DNA from: Kitasatospora cineracea
Lineage (GTDB): Bacteria > Actinomycetota > Actinomycetes > Streptomycetales > Streptomycetaceae
Reading direction: 5' to 3'
Assembly (NCBI RefSeq): GCF_003751605.1
Contig: NZ_RJVJ01000001.1
Location: 3,348,001 to 3,412,000, forward strand
Length of the DNA stretch: 64,000 bases
Shown: piece after piece, positions 56,401-64,000 of the stretch
Layout of the letters: each line of letters starts with the position of its first letter
How positions within the stretch are numbered: position 1 is the first letter of the stretch
Translations under genes and position numbers: made by a program
Notes under the pieces: generated by a model
Databases searched by the model: none
The model's input: only the letters and a program-made list of their open reading frames with translations
Told to the model about the DNA's origin: nothing

Positions 56401-56943
56401 CTGGCCGACAAGTCGGACTGCGCGGTCGCCGACCTGGCCGAGCGGCCGGACGGCACGATCGTGACGATCGGCGGCATCATCTCGGGCCTGCAGCGCAAGA
56501 TGACCAAGCAGGGCAACGCCTGGGCGATCGCCACCGTCGAGGACCTGGCCGGCTCGATCGACTGCATGTTCTTCCCGGCCAGCTACCAGCTGGTCTCCTC
56601 GCAACTGGTCGAGGACGCCGTGGTGTTCGTCCGCGGCAAGCTCGACAAGCGGGAGGACGTGCCGCGGCTGATGGGCATGGAGCTGTCGGTGCCCGACCTG
56701 AGCAACGTCGGGGCGCAGCTGCCGATCGTGATCACCGTGCCGGAGAACAAGCTCACCCCGCCGATCGTCACCCGGCTCGGCGAGGTGCTGGGCAGCCACC
56801 GGGGCAGCACCGAGGTGCACGTCCACCTGCGCGGCCGGAGCAGGACGGTGGTGCTGCGCCTGGACCGGCACCGGGTGAAGTCCGACCCGGCGCTGTTCGG
56901 CGACCTCAAGCAGCTGCTCGGGCCGAGCTGCCTGGCCGGCTGA
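53410..56943 (+). CDS. dnaE: DNA polymerase III alpha subunit DnaE
   Basis: A 1177-residue replicative polymerase. The N-terminal PHP domain starts HLHVHTEYSMLDGAARL and contains VAMTDHGNMYGA. The palm carries the catalytic acidic motif MPDVDIDFDERRR, preceded by GPGRGSAAGSLVAYA. Further blocks are GVFQLDGGPMRSLL, PTYGLIVYQEQV and FNKAHTAGYG. A tandem HhH region and an OB-fold near the C terminus (GTIVTIGGIISGLQRKM) follow. This is the DnaE1 type. The start is TTG 53410, 7 bases after GGAGG; the upstream in-frame extension has no similarity. A strong terminator follows. Confidence 0.97.
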   Translation: MSDQPYAHLHVHTEYSMLDGAARLKQLFKEVERLGQTHVAMTDHGNMYGAAEFHKQATAAGITPVIGIEAYVAPDSRSNTKRVLWGQPHQKKDDVSASGAYTHKTIWARNKEGLHNLFKLTSRSYAEGWLVKWPRMDKEIISEHAAGLMATTGCPSGEVQTRLRLGQFDEAVRSAAEYQDIFGKENYFLELMDHGLDIEKRVRDGLLEISRKLNIPPVVTNDSHYTTEGDAGAHDLLLCVQTGKNLSDPDRFRFDGTGYYIKSAAEMYGLDSSDAWQEGCRNSQLLVAQRVDTAGMFEFKNLMPRFPIPEGFESEADFFKSKVWEGMDWRFPGGYDEEHKKLAEYEMDTIIQMGFPAYFLVVADFIMWAKSQGIAVGPGRGSAAGSLVAYAMGITDLDPIPHGLIFERFLNPERISMPDVDIDFDERRRGDVIRYVTEKWGSDKVAMIVTYGTIKAKAAIKDSSRVLGYPYAMGDRITKAMPPDVMGKGIPLSGITDSSHPRYGEAGEIRGLYENDPDVRKVIDTARGIEGLIRQPGVHAAGVIMSAEPLTDHIPVWTRHTDGVTITQFDYPTCEGLGLLKMDFLGLRNLTIMDDAVKAIEKNKGVKIELLQLPLDDKPAYELLARGDTLGVFQLDGGPMRSLLRLMKPDNFEDISAVLALYRPGPMGVNSHTNYALRKNGQQDITPIHPELEKPLEEILKPTYGLIVYQEQVQKAAQILAGYSLGQADLLRRAMGKKKKEILEAEFVPFQKGCRERGYSDAAIQAVWDVLVPFSGYAFNKAHTAGYGLVSYWTAYLKANYPAEYMSALLTSVKDDKDKSAVYLNECRKMGIQVLPPDVNESDADFTPHGSETVRFGLTAIRNVGGPVVESMIRTRKAKGKYASFPDFLEKVESVVCNKRTVESLIKAGSFDSLGHTRKGLTAQFEPMIDNVVGIKRKEAEGQFDLFGGDSVSDEPSFGLDVVFSEEEWEKSFLLTQEREMLGLYVSSHPLNGIEHVLADKSDCAVADLAERPDGTIVTIGGIISGLQRKMTKQGNAWAIATVEDLAGSIDCMFFPASYQLVSSQLVEDAVVFVRGKLDKREDVPRLMGMELSVPDLSNVGAQLPIVITVPENKLTPPIVTRLGEVLGSHRGSTEVHVHLRGRSRTVVLRLDRHRVKSDPALFGDLKQLLGPSCLAG

Positions 56944-56969
56944 GCGCGCGGGGCGCCGGGAGGCGCGAA

Positions 56970-57002
56970 GGGCCCCGGCGGAGTGCGTCTCCGCCGGGGC
57001 CC
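56970..57002. terminator. Bidirectional terminator between dnaE and the RDD gene
   Basis: gggccccggcggag (56970-56983) and ctccgccggggccc (56989-57002) form a perfect 14-bp stem with a 5-base loop between converging genes. Confidence 0.88.
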
Positions 57003-57024
57003 GGGTGGCGGTGCCGAAGGGGCG

Positions 57025-57558
57025 TCAGAACTCCTTGACCACCACGGTCTTGCCGCCCTTGTCGTGGAAGCACTGCTGGAGCGGCTTGTCCCAGAGCAGG
57101 GACAGGCAGTTGACCAGCGAGAACAGGCCGCCGATGTACGGGACCAGGAACGGGCCGCCGTAGACGCCCGCCCGGGTCCACAGCTCGTTGTCGGTCGGAC
57201 GGCCGCCGGTGGCCGCGCTGACCACCCGCAGCCGCATCGCCTTCTTGCCGACGGTCTGGCCGTGCTGGGTCAGCATCATGCCGCCCTCGTAGGCCACCAG
57301 GACCACCGCGGCGAGCAGGTAGTAGAGGAAGCTGCCCATCGTGATGACGGCCACGACGATGAACGGGACGATCAGGACCGCCGCGTCGATCAGGCGGGCC
57401 AGGAAGCGGTCCACCGGCGCGGCGAGGACCCGGGTGCCCGGCACGGGCTGGGCGCCGGGCGGCGGGGTCGGGCTGAGCCAGCCCGGGAACGCACCCTGCG
57501 GGATGTTGCCGTAGGGGTCCTGCGGAGGCCCGTAGCCGGGAGGGGTGTTGCTGCTCAT
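57025..57558 (-). CDS. RDD family membrane protein
   Basis: A 177-residue protein. A Pro/Gly/Tyr-rich cytosolic start (about residues 1-45) precedes the RDD domain, with the signature DRFLARLIDAAVLIVPF in helix 1, further helices at about 60-90, and GQTVGKKAMRLRVVSAATGG before the last helix. A C-terminal segment contains LWDKPLQQCFHDKGGKTVVVK. RDD proteins are small membrane proteins, some linked to ion transport. An inverted repeat actccag/ctggagt lies just upstream of the start. Confidence 0.9.
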   Translation of the reverse strand: MSSNTPPGYGPPQDPYGNIPQGAFPGWLSPTPPPGAQPVPGTRVLAAPVDRFLARLIDAAVLIVPFIVVAVITMGSFLYYLLAAVVLVAYEGGMMLTQHGQTVGKKAMRLRVVSAATGGRPTDNELWTRAGVYGGPFLVPYIGGLFSLVNCLSLLWDKPLQQCFHDKGGKTVVVKEF

Positions 57559-57565
57559 GCGTACG

Positions 57566-57596
57566 ACTCCAGCTCAACTGTGGGGAATCCTGGAGT
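57566..57596 (-). promoter_or_regulatory. Inverted repeat upstream of the RDD gene
   Basis: actccag (57566-57572) and ctggagt (57590-57596) are 7-bp inverted arms 8 bases before the RDD start codon. They are close to the ribosome site and could be an operator or an RNA stem. Confidence 0.35.
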
Positions 57597-57648
57597 TGTT
57601 GTACCGGTCCCGGGGTGAACCAGGGAAGGAAGATCCGATAATCGTTAC

Positions 57649-58098
57649 TCAGCGCCAGCGGTAACGGAGCCGCAACGCGTCCACCACCAGCCGGAACCGC
57701 GCCCGGTCCAGCGCGCACGCCTCGCGCCGCATCCCGCCGTCCCGCACCCGGAACACCCGGTCCAGCGCCACCCAGGAGTCCCGCCCGCTGCGGTCCCACG
57801 GGCCCGCGCCCAGCGGCACCCAGTCCCGGTCGTCGTCGTGCCCCTTGCTGGAGAGCATCACCGTCAGCAGCGAGCCCCCCGCCTCCCGGGCCACCACCAG
57901 CACCGGCCGGTCCTTGCCCCGCCCGTCGTTCTCCTCGTACGGCACCCACGTCCAGACGATCTCGCCCGGGTCCGGGTCGCCGTCGTGGTCCGGCGCGTAC
58001 TCGGTGCGCACCGGGCCCACGCCCTCGGCCCGGACCTCCACCGTGGCGTCCGGCCCGAACCGGCCCGGCTGCTCCTGCTGCTCGTTCAACTGATGCAT
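57649..58098 (-). CDS. PemK/MazF-like family protein (orphan)
   Basis: A 149-residue protein. After a disordered first 45 residues, the PemK-like beta-barrel has GEIVWTWVPYEENDGRGKDRPVLVV, LTVMLSSKGHDDDRDWVPLG and the DSWVALDRVFRV strand. PemK/MazF toxins are mRNA nucleases with such a core. No antitoxin gene lies next to it on either side, and a long N-terminal extension is present, so it is either a solitary toxin-fold protein with another job or has a distant antitoxin. The start is ATG 58098; the LysR gene starts upstream on the same strand and ends 43 bases away. Confidence 0.8.
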   Translation of the reverse strand: MHQLNEQQEQPGRFGPDATVEVRAEGVGPVRTEYAPDHDGDPDPGEIVWTWVPYEENDGRGKDRPVLVVAREAGGSLLTVMLSSKGHDDDRDWVPLGAGPWDRSGRDSWVALDRVFRVRDGGMRREACALDRARFRLVVDALRLRYRWR

Positions 58099-58141
58099 GG
58101 CGGAAGGCTAGCGGCCCGTCCGGACCGGCGGGACCCGGAGG

Positions 58142-59026
58142 TCAGGCCGAGCGCAGTTCGGCCGGGACGGCCGCGTGCAGGGCCGCCGCGAAGGCCGCCA
58201 CCGCCGGGTGCGCCGCCGCACCGGCCCGGAACGCGGTGCGGGTGCGCCGGTACAGCGGCAGCCGGGTCAGCGTCACGCCCGGCGGGCAGCGGCCGATGCC
58301 CAGGTGCGGCACCAGCGCCACCCCCTGGCCCACCGCCACCAGGGCCAGCTGGGCCGCGAAGTCGTCCACCAGGTGGCGCACCCGCGGCGCGAACCCGGCG
58401 GACTGGCAGACCCGCTGCACCATCGCGTGGCAGAGCGTCCCGACCGGCGCGGTGATCCACGGGCTGTCCCGGTGCCCGGCCAGTGCGCCGCCGGAACGGG
58501 CCGCCAGGTACAGCGGCTCGGCGAACACCGGACCGGTCAGCGCCACCCCCTCCTCCGGCTCGCCCGGCACCAGGTCGTACTCGTGCACCAGCGCCACGTC
58601 CAACTCGCCCGCGCGCAGCGCCCCGGCCACCGCCGCCGGGTCCACCTCGCTCACCATCGGCTCCAACTCCGGGTGCCGGGACGCCAGTTCGGCCAGCGCC
58701 GCGGGCACCAGGGCGCGCACCGCGGACGGGTAGGCGCCGATCCGCAGCGGCCCGGCCGGCCCGCTGCGGGCGTGCGCCAGCTCGGCGTCCGCCCGCTCCA
58801 GCAGCTCCAGCACCGCCTCGGTGTGCCGCACCAGGTTCCGCCCCGCCGGGGTCAGCGCCACCCGCCGCCCGGTCCGCTCCAGCAGCGGCACCCCCGCCTC
58901 CCGCTCCAGCACCGACAGCTGCTGGGACACCGCCGAAGGACTGAACGCCAACGCCTCCGCGACCGCCGCGATCGTCCCCAGCCGGGCCAGTTCGCGCAGC
59001 AACCGCAACCTCCGCACCTCAAGCAT
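58142..59026 (-). CDS. LysR family transcriptional regulator
   Basis: A 294-residue LysR-type regulator. The N-terminal winged HTH is LRLLRELARLGTIAAVAEALAFSPSAVSQQLSVLEREAGVPLLERTGRRVALTPAG in the usual pattern, and the rest is the two-lobed effector-binding domain. The start ATG 59026 is divergent from the dapA-like gene, 71 bases apart. LysR regulators usually control the divergent neighbour, so it probably senses a metabolite of that pathway; the gap contains ttac-N-gtaa-like half-sites but no clear T-N11-A dyad. Confidence 0.92.
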   Translation of the reverse strand: MLEVRRLRLLRELARLGTIAAVAEALAFSPSAVSQQLSVLEREAGVPLLERTGRRVALTPAGRNLVRHTEAVLELLERADAELAHARSGPAGPLRIGAYPSAVRALVPAALAELASRHPELEPMVSEVDPAAVAGALRAGELDVALVHEYDLVPGEPEEGVALTGPVFAEPLYLAARSGGALAGHRDSPWITAPVGTLCHAMVQRVCQSAGFAPRVRHLVDDFAAQLALVAVGQGVALVPHLGIGRCPPGVTLTRLPLYRRTRTAFRAGAAAHPAVAAFAAALHAAVPAELRSA

Positions 59027-59097
59027 CGGCCCAGCTTACGAGAACCATCGGAAATGTGAACTGGACCCGCACGGTCACCGCCCGGCAGGCTTCCCGC

Positions 59098-59925
59098 ATG
59101 GAACTGCACGGCATCCACATCCCGCTGGTCACGCCCTTCACCGCCGACGGCGCCGTCGCCCTCGACGCCCTGGAACGGCTCGCCCACGACAGCTTGGAAG
59201 CCGGCGCCGCCGGCCTGGTCGCCCTCGGCACCACCGGCGAGCCCGGCTCGCTCACCGACGCCGAACAGGACGCGGTGATCGAGGTCTGCCGCCGCGCCTG
59301 CGACGCCCACGGCGCCCCGCTCACCGTCGGCGCGGGCCACGGCGGCACCGCCCGCACCGCCGAGGCGGTCGCCGCGCTGGACGGCCGGGCCGACGCCGCC
59401 CTGGTCGCCGTCCCCGCCTTCGTCCGCCCCGGCGAGGCCGGCGTCCTCGCCCACTTCCGGGCCCTCGCCGGGGCGAGCCCGCTGCCGCTGGTGATCTACC
59501 ACATCCCGTACCGCACCGGGCAGCCGCTCGGCGCCGCCACCCTGCTGGAACTGCTCGCACTGCCCGCGGTGGCCGGGACCAAGTACGCGCCCGGCGGCAT
59601 CGACGAGGAGACGATCGCCCTGCTGGCCGCCGGACCGCGCGGCGTCATGGCCGGCGACGACCTGTTCCTCTCCCCGCTGCTCGCCCTCGGCGCCGACGGC
59701 GGCATCCTGGCCTCCGCCCACCTGGAGACCGCCCGCTTCGTCGCCCTGCACCGGGCCTGGCAGGACGGCGACGCCGCACTCGCCCGCAAGCTCGGCGCCG
59801 AACTCGCCGGACTCTCCCGCACCGCCTTCGCCGGGCCCAACCCGACCGCGCTCAAGGCCCTGCTGCACCGCGCCGGCCGCATCCCCACCCCCGCGGTGCG
59901 GCTGCCGCTGCTCGCGCACGCCTGA
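59098..59925 (+). CDS. Dihydrodipicolinate synthase family protein (DapA-like)
   Basis: A 275-residue TIM-barrel aldolase of the DapA/NAL family. The pyruvate site LGTTGEPGSLTDAEQ, the catalytic Tyr of IYHIPYRTG, and Schiff-base Lys of GTKYAPGG are present. The Arg of PYRTG matches the residue that holds aspartate semialdehyde in true DapA, and asd, which makes that substrate, follows 170 bases later. A lysine/DAP role is thus reasonable, but divergence allows another aldolase function. I start at ATG 59098; a GTG at 59056 would add 14 residues. The LysR gene is divergent. Confidence 0.87.
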   Translation: MELHGIHIPLVTPFTADGAVALDALERLAHDSLEAGAAGLVALGTTGEPGSLTDAEQDAVIEVCRRACDAHGAPLTVGAGHGGTARTAEAVAALDGRADAALVAVPAFVRPGEAGVLAHFRALAGASPLPLVIYHIPYRTGQPLGAATLLELLALPAVAGTKYAPGGIDEETIALLAAGPRGVMAGDDLFLSPLLALGADGGILASAHLETARFVALHRAWQDGDAALARKLGAELAGLSRTAFAGPNPTALKALLHRAGRIPTPAVRLPLLAHA

Positions 59926-60079
59926 GCGACGGCCGCCCGCACGCAGGATTTCCGGCGGGGACGGGCCCGCGCAGGAGGGATTTCCGCCGCGGACGGCAAG
60001 CGTTCACGCTTTGGGACGCCCCCGCGAAAACCCGCTCTGACAAGGCATGATGGGCCGGGACAACCGGCACAACCGGTAG

Positions 60080-61141
<1,062 letters not shown>

Positions 61142-61155
61142 CCCCGGCCGCACCC

Positions 61156-61200
61156 CGCGGCGGGCCCCCGGGACGACGACCGCCCCGGGGGCCCGCCGCG
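61156..61200. terminator. Terminator between asd and the secreted protein gene
   Basis: 17-bp perfect arms (61156-61172 and 61184-61200) around an 11-base loop, between converging genes. It is the longest perfect terminator stem I found here. Confidence 0.88.
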
Positions 61201-61211
61201 TCCGCACCGGC

Positions 61212-62006
61212 TCACTGGCCCGGATGCGCCCCCGGCCCGTCGACCTCCAGCGGCAGCACCTCGGACACCGCGCCCGCCGTCCACTTGTCGCCCGGCGCGT
61301 ACCACTGGAACGCGCCCGGGCCGCGGGCCGGCACGTTCACCGAGAGCAGGCCGTCGGCGTCCGTGCGGGCGGTGGCCAGGGTGGTCCAGGTGTCGCTGCC
61401 CACCGGACGGAACTGCAGGTACGCGGCGGTGCCCTGCTGCGGGACCTCGGCCTTGCGGTCCCAGTCGGCCCGCTGCAACCGGGCCCGGACGGTGACCGCC
61501 CCGCCCTCCGCCACCCGGGCCGGATCGGCGGCGGCCAGGTCGAACCGGGCGGAGCGCTTCAGCGAGAACCCGGCGGCGTTCTTCGAGACGTAGCGGTCGC
61601 CGTCGGCGGCCCGGATCCGCAGGTCCACGAACCAGGTGCCGGCCTGGTCGTCGAAGAGCGCCCGCGAACCGGCCGCGACCGTCGCCTCGCCGCTGCACCG
61701 GGAGGTCGTCCCGCCCGCGGACAGCGGCACGCAGGACATCGGACCGACCTTCAGGGTCGCGTAGTTGGGACCCCACAGGCCGATCGGATCCACCGCGCGG
61801 ATCCCCGAACGGTCGCTCGCCGTCACCTCGATCTCGATCGTCCGGGTCTCGTCCGGGCCCAGCTCGACCGTGCGGCCGTGGTTGACCACCACCGAGACCA
61901 GCGCGGTGTCCCCGCCGGAGACCTCCGGCGAGGTCGCCGGGACCAGGACGACGGCCACCGCCCCGACCGCAGCCACCGCGCACATCGCCACCGCACTCTT
62001 CCGCAC
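61212..62006 (-). CDS. Secreted or membrane-anchored protein of unknown function
   Basis: A 264-residue protein. A short basic start and one hydrophobic helix (about residues 4-24, ending VVLVPATS) anchor or export it. The rest is beta-rich, with two Ig-like repeats: SGGDTALVSVVVNHGRTVELGPDETRTIEIEVTASDRSG in the first, and ARVAEGGAVTVRARLQRAD with FRPVGSDTWTTLATARTDADGLLSV in the second. The last resembles a bacterial surface Ig/calcium-binding fold. I recognise no family. The start GTG 62006 lies about 10 bases after a GATACT -10, so its mRNA may be leaderless. The frame stays open upstream only because of repeats. Confidence 0.75.
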   Translation of the reverse strand: MRKSAVAMCAVAAVGAVAVVLVPATSPEVSGGDTALVSVVVNHGRTVELGPDETRTIEIEVTASDRSGIRAVDPIGLWGPNYATLKVGPMSCVPLSAGGTTSRCSGEATVAAGSRALFDDQAGTWFVDLRIRAADGDRYVSKNAAGFSLKRSARFDLAAADPARVAEGGAVTVRARLQRADWDRKAEVPQQGTAAYLQFRPVGSDTWTTLATARTDADGLLSVNVPARGPGAFQWYAPGDKWTAGAVSEVLPLEVDGPGAHPGQ

Positions 62007-62025
62007 GGTGTCCCAGTATCCAGGG

Positions 62026-62231
62026 TCGGCGCGTGAGGACGGCGTGAGCGAGGACGGGGAGGGCGGGGACGGCGGGAGGCCGGGGCGGGGCTCGGCGCGT
62101 GAGGGCGGCGTGAGCGAGGGGGAGATGGGCAGGGAGGCTGCGGGCTGCGGGCTGCGGGCTGCGGGCTGCGGGCTGCGGGCTGCGGGTGGCGGGCTGCGGG
62201 TGGTGGGGCTCGGTGCGTGAGGGCGGCGTGG
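62026..62231. repeat. Three imperfect copies of a 25-bp sequence
   Basis: A sequence like tcggcgcgtgagggcggc with gtgagcg after it occurs at about 62026-62050, 62092-62117 and 62210-62231, each with small changes. The second and third flank the 7-base repeat array. The region has no supported gene. Confidence 0.6.
62137..62206. repeat. Tandem 7-bp repeat array (gctgcgg)
   Basis: Seven perfect gctgcgg units (62137-62185) are followed by gtggcgg, another gctgcgg and a degenerate unit. It lies in the 355-base divergent gap 62007-62361 between the secreted protein and NYN genes. The rest of that gap holds the imperfect longer repeats and no other clear signal. Confidence 0.85.
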
Positions 62232-62361
62232 GCGGGGCGGGGAGGCTGGGGGAAGTGGGCGGTTCGGCGGGCGAGCGGGGGGTAAAGGTGTGCCCAACGG
62301 TCTCCGGGCCGCCGGGCGGCGCCCCACCGCCGGGGGCCGGGCCGAGGAGGAGGTGCCGGAG

Positions 62362-63543
62362 ATGGACCGCTGCGTCGTCCTGGTCGACGCGGGCTACCTG
62401 CTGGGCGCGGCCGCCAGCCTGCTCGCGGGGGAGCCCGGCCGGGCCCGGATCGCCGTCGACCACCCGGTGCTGATCGCCGCGCTGCGCGAGCGGGCCGAGG
62501 CCGAGACCGGCCTGCCGCTGCTGCGGATCTACTGGTTCGACGCGGCCGTCGACCGCCGCCCCGCCCCCGAGCACCGCCGGCTGCGGGTGCTGCCCCGGGT
62601 CACCGTCCGGCTCGGCGCGCTGACCAGGGCCGAGGGCCGCTGGGTGCAGAAGGGCGTGGACGCCGCGATGCACGCCGAACTCAGCGAGCTCGCCCGCAAC
62701 CACGCCTGCGCCGACGTGGTGCTGGTCACCGGCGACGGGGACCTGCTGCCCGGCGTCGCCTCCGCGAAGGAGCACGGCGTCGCGCTGCACCTGTGGGCGC
62801 TGGAGGCCGCCGACGGGGACTTCAACCAGTCCGAGGAGCTGGTCGGCGAGGCCGACGAGCGCCGGGTGCTGGACCGGGCCTGGATCCAGCGCTGGGCCCG
62901 CCCCCGGGAGGCCGCCGCCGAGCCCGCCGTCGCCGTCGCCCCGGTCGCGGTGCTGCCCGACCCGGCCCGGCCCCGCACCGTCCCGCTGGTGCCCGCCCCC
63001 GCGCCCGCCGCCGCCGTCGCGGCCGCCCGCAGCACCCCGCTGCGGGTCATCCCCACCCCCAAGGACCTGGCCGGGCGGGCCGCCACCGGCCCGCCCGCCG
63101 GGCCCGCCGCCCCGGTCGGCCCGGTGCTGCGCTGGTCCTCCGACCGCGGCCTGGTCGACCGCGCCGACACCGCCACCGCCGCCGACGCGCTGCCCACCCT
63201 GGACCGGCTCACCACCTCCGCCCAGCGCTGGGCGGACCGCGAGGAGGACATCACCAGCGTCGGCGGCGACCCGCAGGAGGTCGGCCAGGTCTTCGCCCGC
63301 CGCTGGCTCGACCGCCTCGCCGACGCCGGGCGCCCCGCCCTGCTGTGGACCGACCACCCGCGCATCCCGCACCGCCTGGACGGCGAACTGCTGCGCTACG
63401 CCGCCCGGTTCGGCCTGCTCGCGCACAAGGAGGACCAGATCGACGAGCAGGACAGGTACGCGATCCGGGAGGGCTTCTGGAAGGAGCTCGCCGCCCGGGT
63501 CCCCGACGCCCGGCAGCCCCCGGAGGCGCTCCGGGAGGACTGA
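62362..63543 (+). CDS. NYN domain protein (PIN-like ribonuclease fold)
   Basis: A 393-residue protein. The NYN domain (about residues 1-165) starts CVVLVDAGYLLGAAAS with the metal Asp, has IYWFDAA, and VVLVTGDGDLLPGVASAKEHG with two acidic residues, all typical of PIN-like RNases such as limkain-type NYN. A Pro/Ala linker follows. The C-terminal part (about 280-380) contains WADREEDITSVGGDPQEVGQVFARRWLDRL and may be an OST-HTH/LOTUS-like RNA-binding domain. The start is ATG 62362, 8 bases after AGGAGGT (62348); GTG 62353 is possible. It is likely an RNA-processing enzyme. Confidence 0.88.
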   Translation: MDRCVVLVDAGYLLGAAASLLAGEPGRARIAVDHPVLIAALRERAEAETGLPLLRIYWFDAAVDRRPAPEHRRLRVLPRVTVRLGALTRAEGRWVQKGVDAAMHAELSELARNHACADVVLVTGDGDLLPGVASAKEHGVALHLWALEAADGDFNQSEELVGEADERRVLDRAWIQRWARPREAAAEPAVAVAPVAVLPDPARPRTVPLVPAPAPAAAVAAARSTPLRVIPTPKDLAGRAATGPPAGPAAPVGPVLRWSSDRGLVDRADTATAADALPTLDRLTTSAQRWADREEDITSVGGDPQEVGQVFARRWLDRLADAGRPALLWTDHPRIPHRLDGELLRYAARFGLLAHKEDQIDEQDRYAIREGFWKELAARVPDARQPPEALRED

Positions 63544-63595
63544 CGCCCGGGGCGCGGCCCGGACCCCGCGTGTCCGGAACGCCCCTTACGGCGCG

Positions 63596-63601
63596 TAGAG
63601 T
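63596..63601 (+). promoter_or_regulatory. -10 element for a leaderless ABC transporter mRNA
   Basis: TAGAGT (63596-63601) is 8 bases before GTG 63610, so transcription would begin at or next to the start codon. No ribosome site is visible. Confidence 0.45.
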
Positions 63602-63609
63602 CTTCCGTC

Positions 63610-64000
63610 GTGAGCAAGGCACCTCAGGGCTGCTGCACGGTCAGCGGCCTGGTCAAGACCTACCGGACGGGCGGCACCGAGGTCAGGGCCAACGACGGCA
63701 TCGACCTCGACGTCCGGCGCGGCGAGGTCTTCGGCCTGCTCGGGCCCAACGGCGCCGGCAAGTCCACCCTGGTCCGCCAGCTCACCGGACTGCTCCGCCC
63801 CGACGCCGGCACCATCGACCTGCTCGGCCACGACATCGTCCGGCACCCCGAACGGGCCGCCCGGCTGCTCGGCTACCTCGGCCAGGAGTCCACCGCCCTC
63901 GACGAGCTCACCGTCGCCCTCGCCGCCGAGACCACCGGCCGGCTGCGCGGCCTCACCCGGGCCGCCGCCCGCGCCGCGACCGCCGACGTGATCACCGAGC
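63610..64000 (+). CDS. ABC transporter ATP-binding protein, drug-resistance type (3' part outside window)
   Basis: 130 codons are present and the gene runs off the end. It begins GTG AGC AAG and has the lead strand [20 protein letters not shown], Walker [20 protein letters not shown] and the Q-loop [15 protein letters not shown], as in DrrA/CcmA-type ATPases that pair with ABC-2 permeases. The signature and Walker B lie beyond the window. The partner permease, probably downstream, is not seen. The start fits a leaderless mRNA. Confidence 0.88.
   Translation, partial: MSKAPQGCCTVSGLVKTYRTGGTEVRANDGIDLDVRRGEVFGLLGPNGAGKSTLVRQLTGLLRPDAGTIDLLGHDIVRHPERAARLLGYLGQESTALDELTVALAAETTGRLRGLTRAAARAATADVITE

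Noticed and set aside
60047..60079. A 10-codon frame (MMGRDNRHNR) just before asd
   Set aside because: Its aagg is only one base from the ATG and there are no repeated regulatory codons, so translation is not supported.

Overview
The window is very GC-rich actinobacterial DNA. Third codon positions are almost all G or C, GTG starts are common, and genes are often joined by GTGA/ATGA overlaps. The gene order is the division and cell wall (dcw) neighbourhood of Streptomycetaceae as known from Streptomyces coelicolor (rsmH-ftsL-ftsI-murE-murF-mraY-murD-ftsW-murG-ftsQ-ftsZ-pgeF-ylmE-sepF-ylmG-divIVA, then ileS, a DksA/TraR protein, lspA and an RluA enzyme, with dnaE further on). I infer Streptomyces or Kitasatospora; the sequence read by eye cannot separate them. 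No rRNA, tRNA, CRISPR array, insertion sequence or prophage was seen, so this is chromosomal core and near-core DNA.

Layout. 1-9554: a gene tail, a CrtI-like flavoprotein, a DUF4126 membrane protein, a SAV_6107-type HEPN protein with a strongly structured leader, a methyltransferase, a DUF3040 protein, and a tightly coupled minus-strand operon MoxR ATPase / DUF58 / transglutaminase. 10189-28595: the dcw cluster, all on the plus strand. It makes lipid II (murE, murF, murD, mraY, murG), builds the septum (ftsZ, sepF, ftsQ, ftsL, ftsW, ftsI) and drives polar growth (divIVA). Internal promoters are proposed before rsmH, murE and ftsZ. The ftsZ leader has two good promoters and three GACAC (WhiA-type) sites. 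28788-32195: ileS behind a T-box leader, on the minus strand.

32428-43499: DksA-like protein, lspA, a DUF3592-like protein, a glutamate-synthase-domain flavoprotein, a pseudouridine synthase, a GNAT, an MscS channel, an unusual membrane hydrolase fused to an ABC ATPase with its permease, and an unknown protein. 43618-48148: a Ser/Thr kinase with a lectin-like ectodomain, a RIO kinase preceded by a possible leader peptide, a G-rich tract, and a small HTH/DUF4180 operon with repeated operator-like sites over its start. 48287-64000: a secreted M9 collagenase behind a 36-bp palindrome, a dienelactone hydrolase, a winged-helix protein, dnaE, an RDD protein, a PemK-like protein, a LysR regulator divergent from a dapA homologue, asd, a secreted protein, a NYN protein and the start of an ABC ATPase.

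The observations most worth follow-up are regulatory: the HEPN leader whose stem covers the Shine-Dalgarno, the iterated GATAGGGAA sites, the RIO-kinase leader peptide with its hairpin, the collagenase palindrome, and the two-TM hydrolase-ABC fusion. All are read from sequence alone and none has been tested here.
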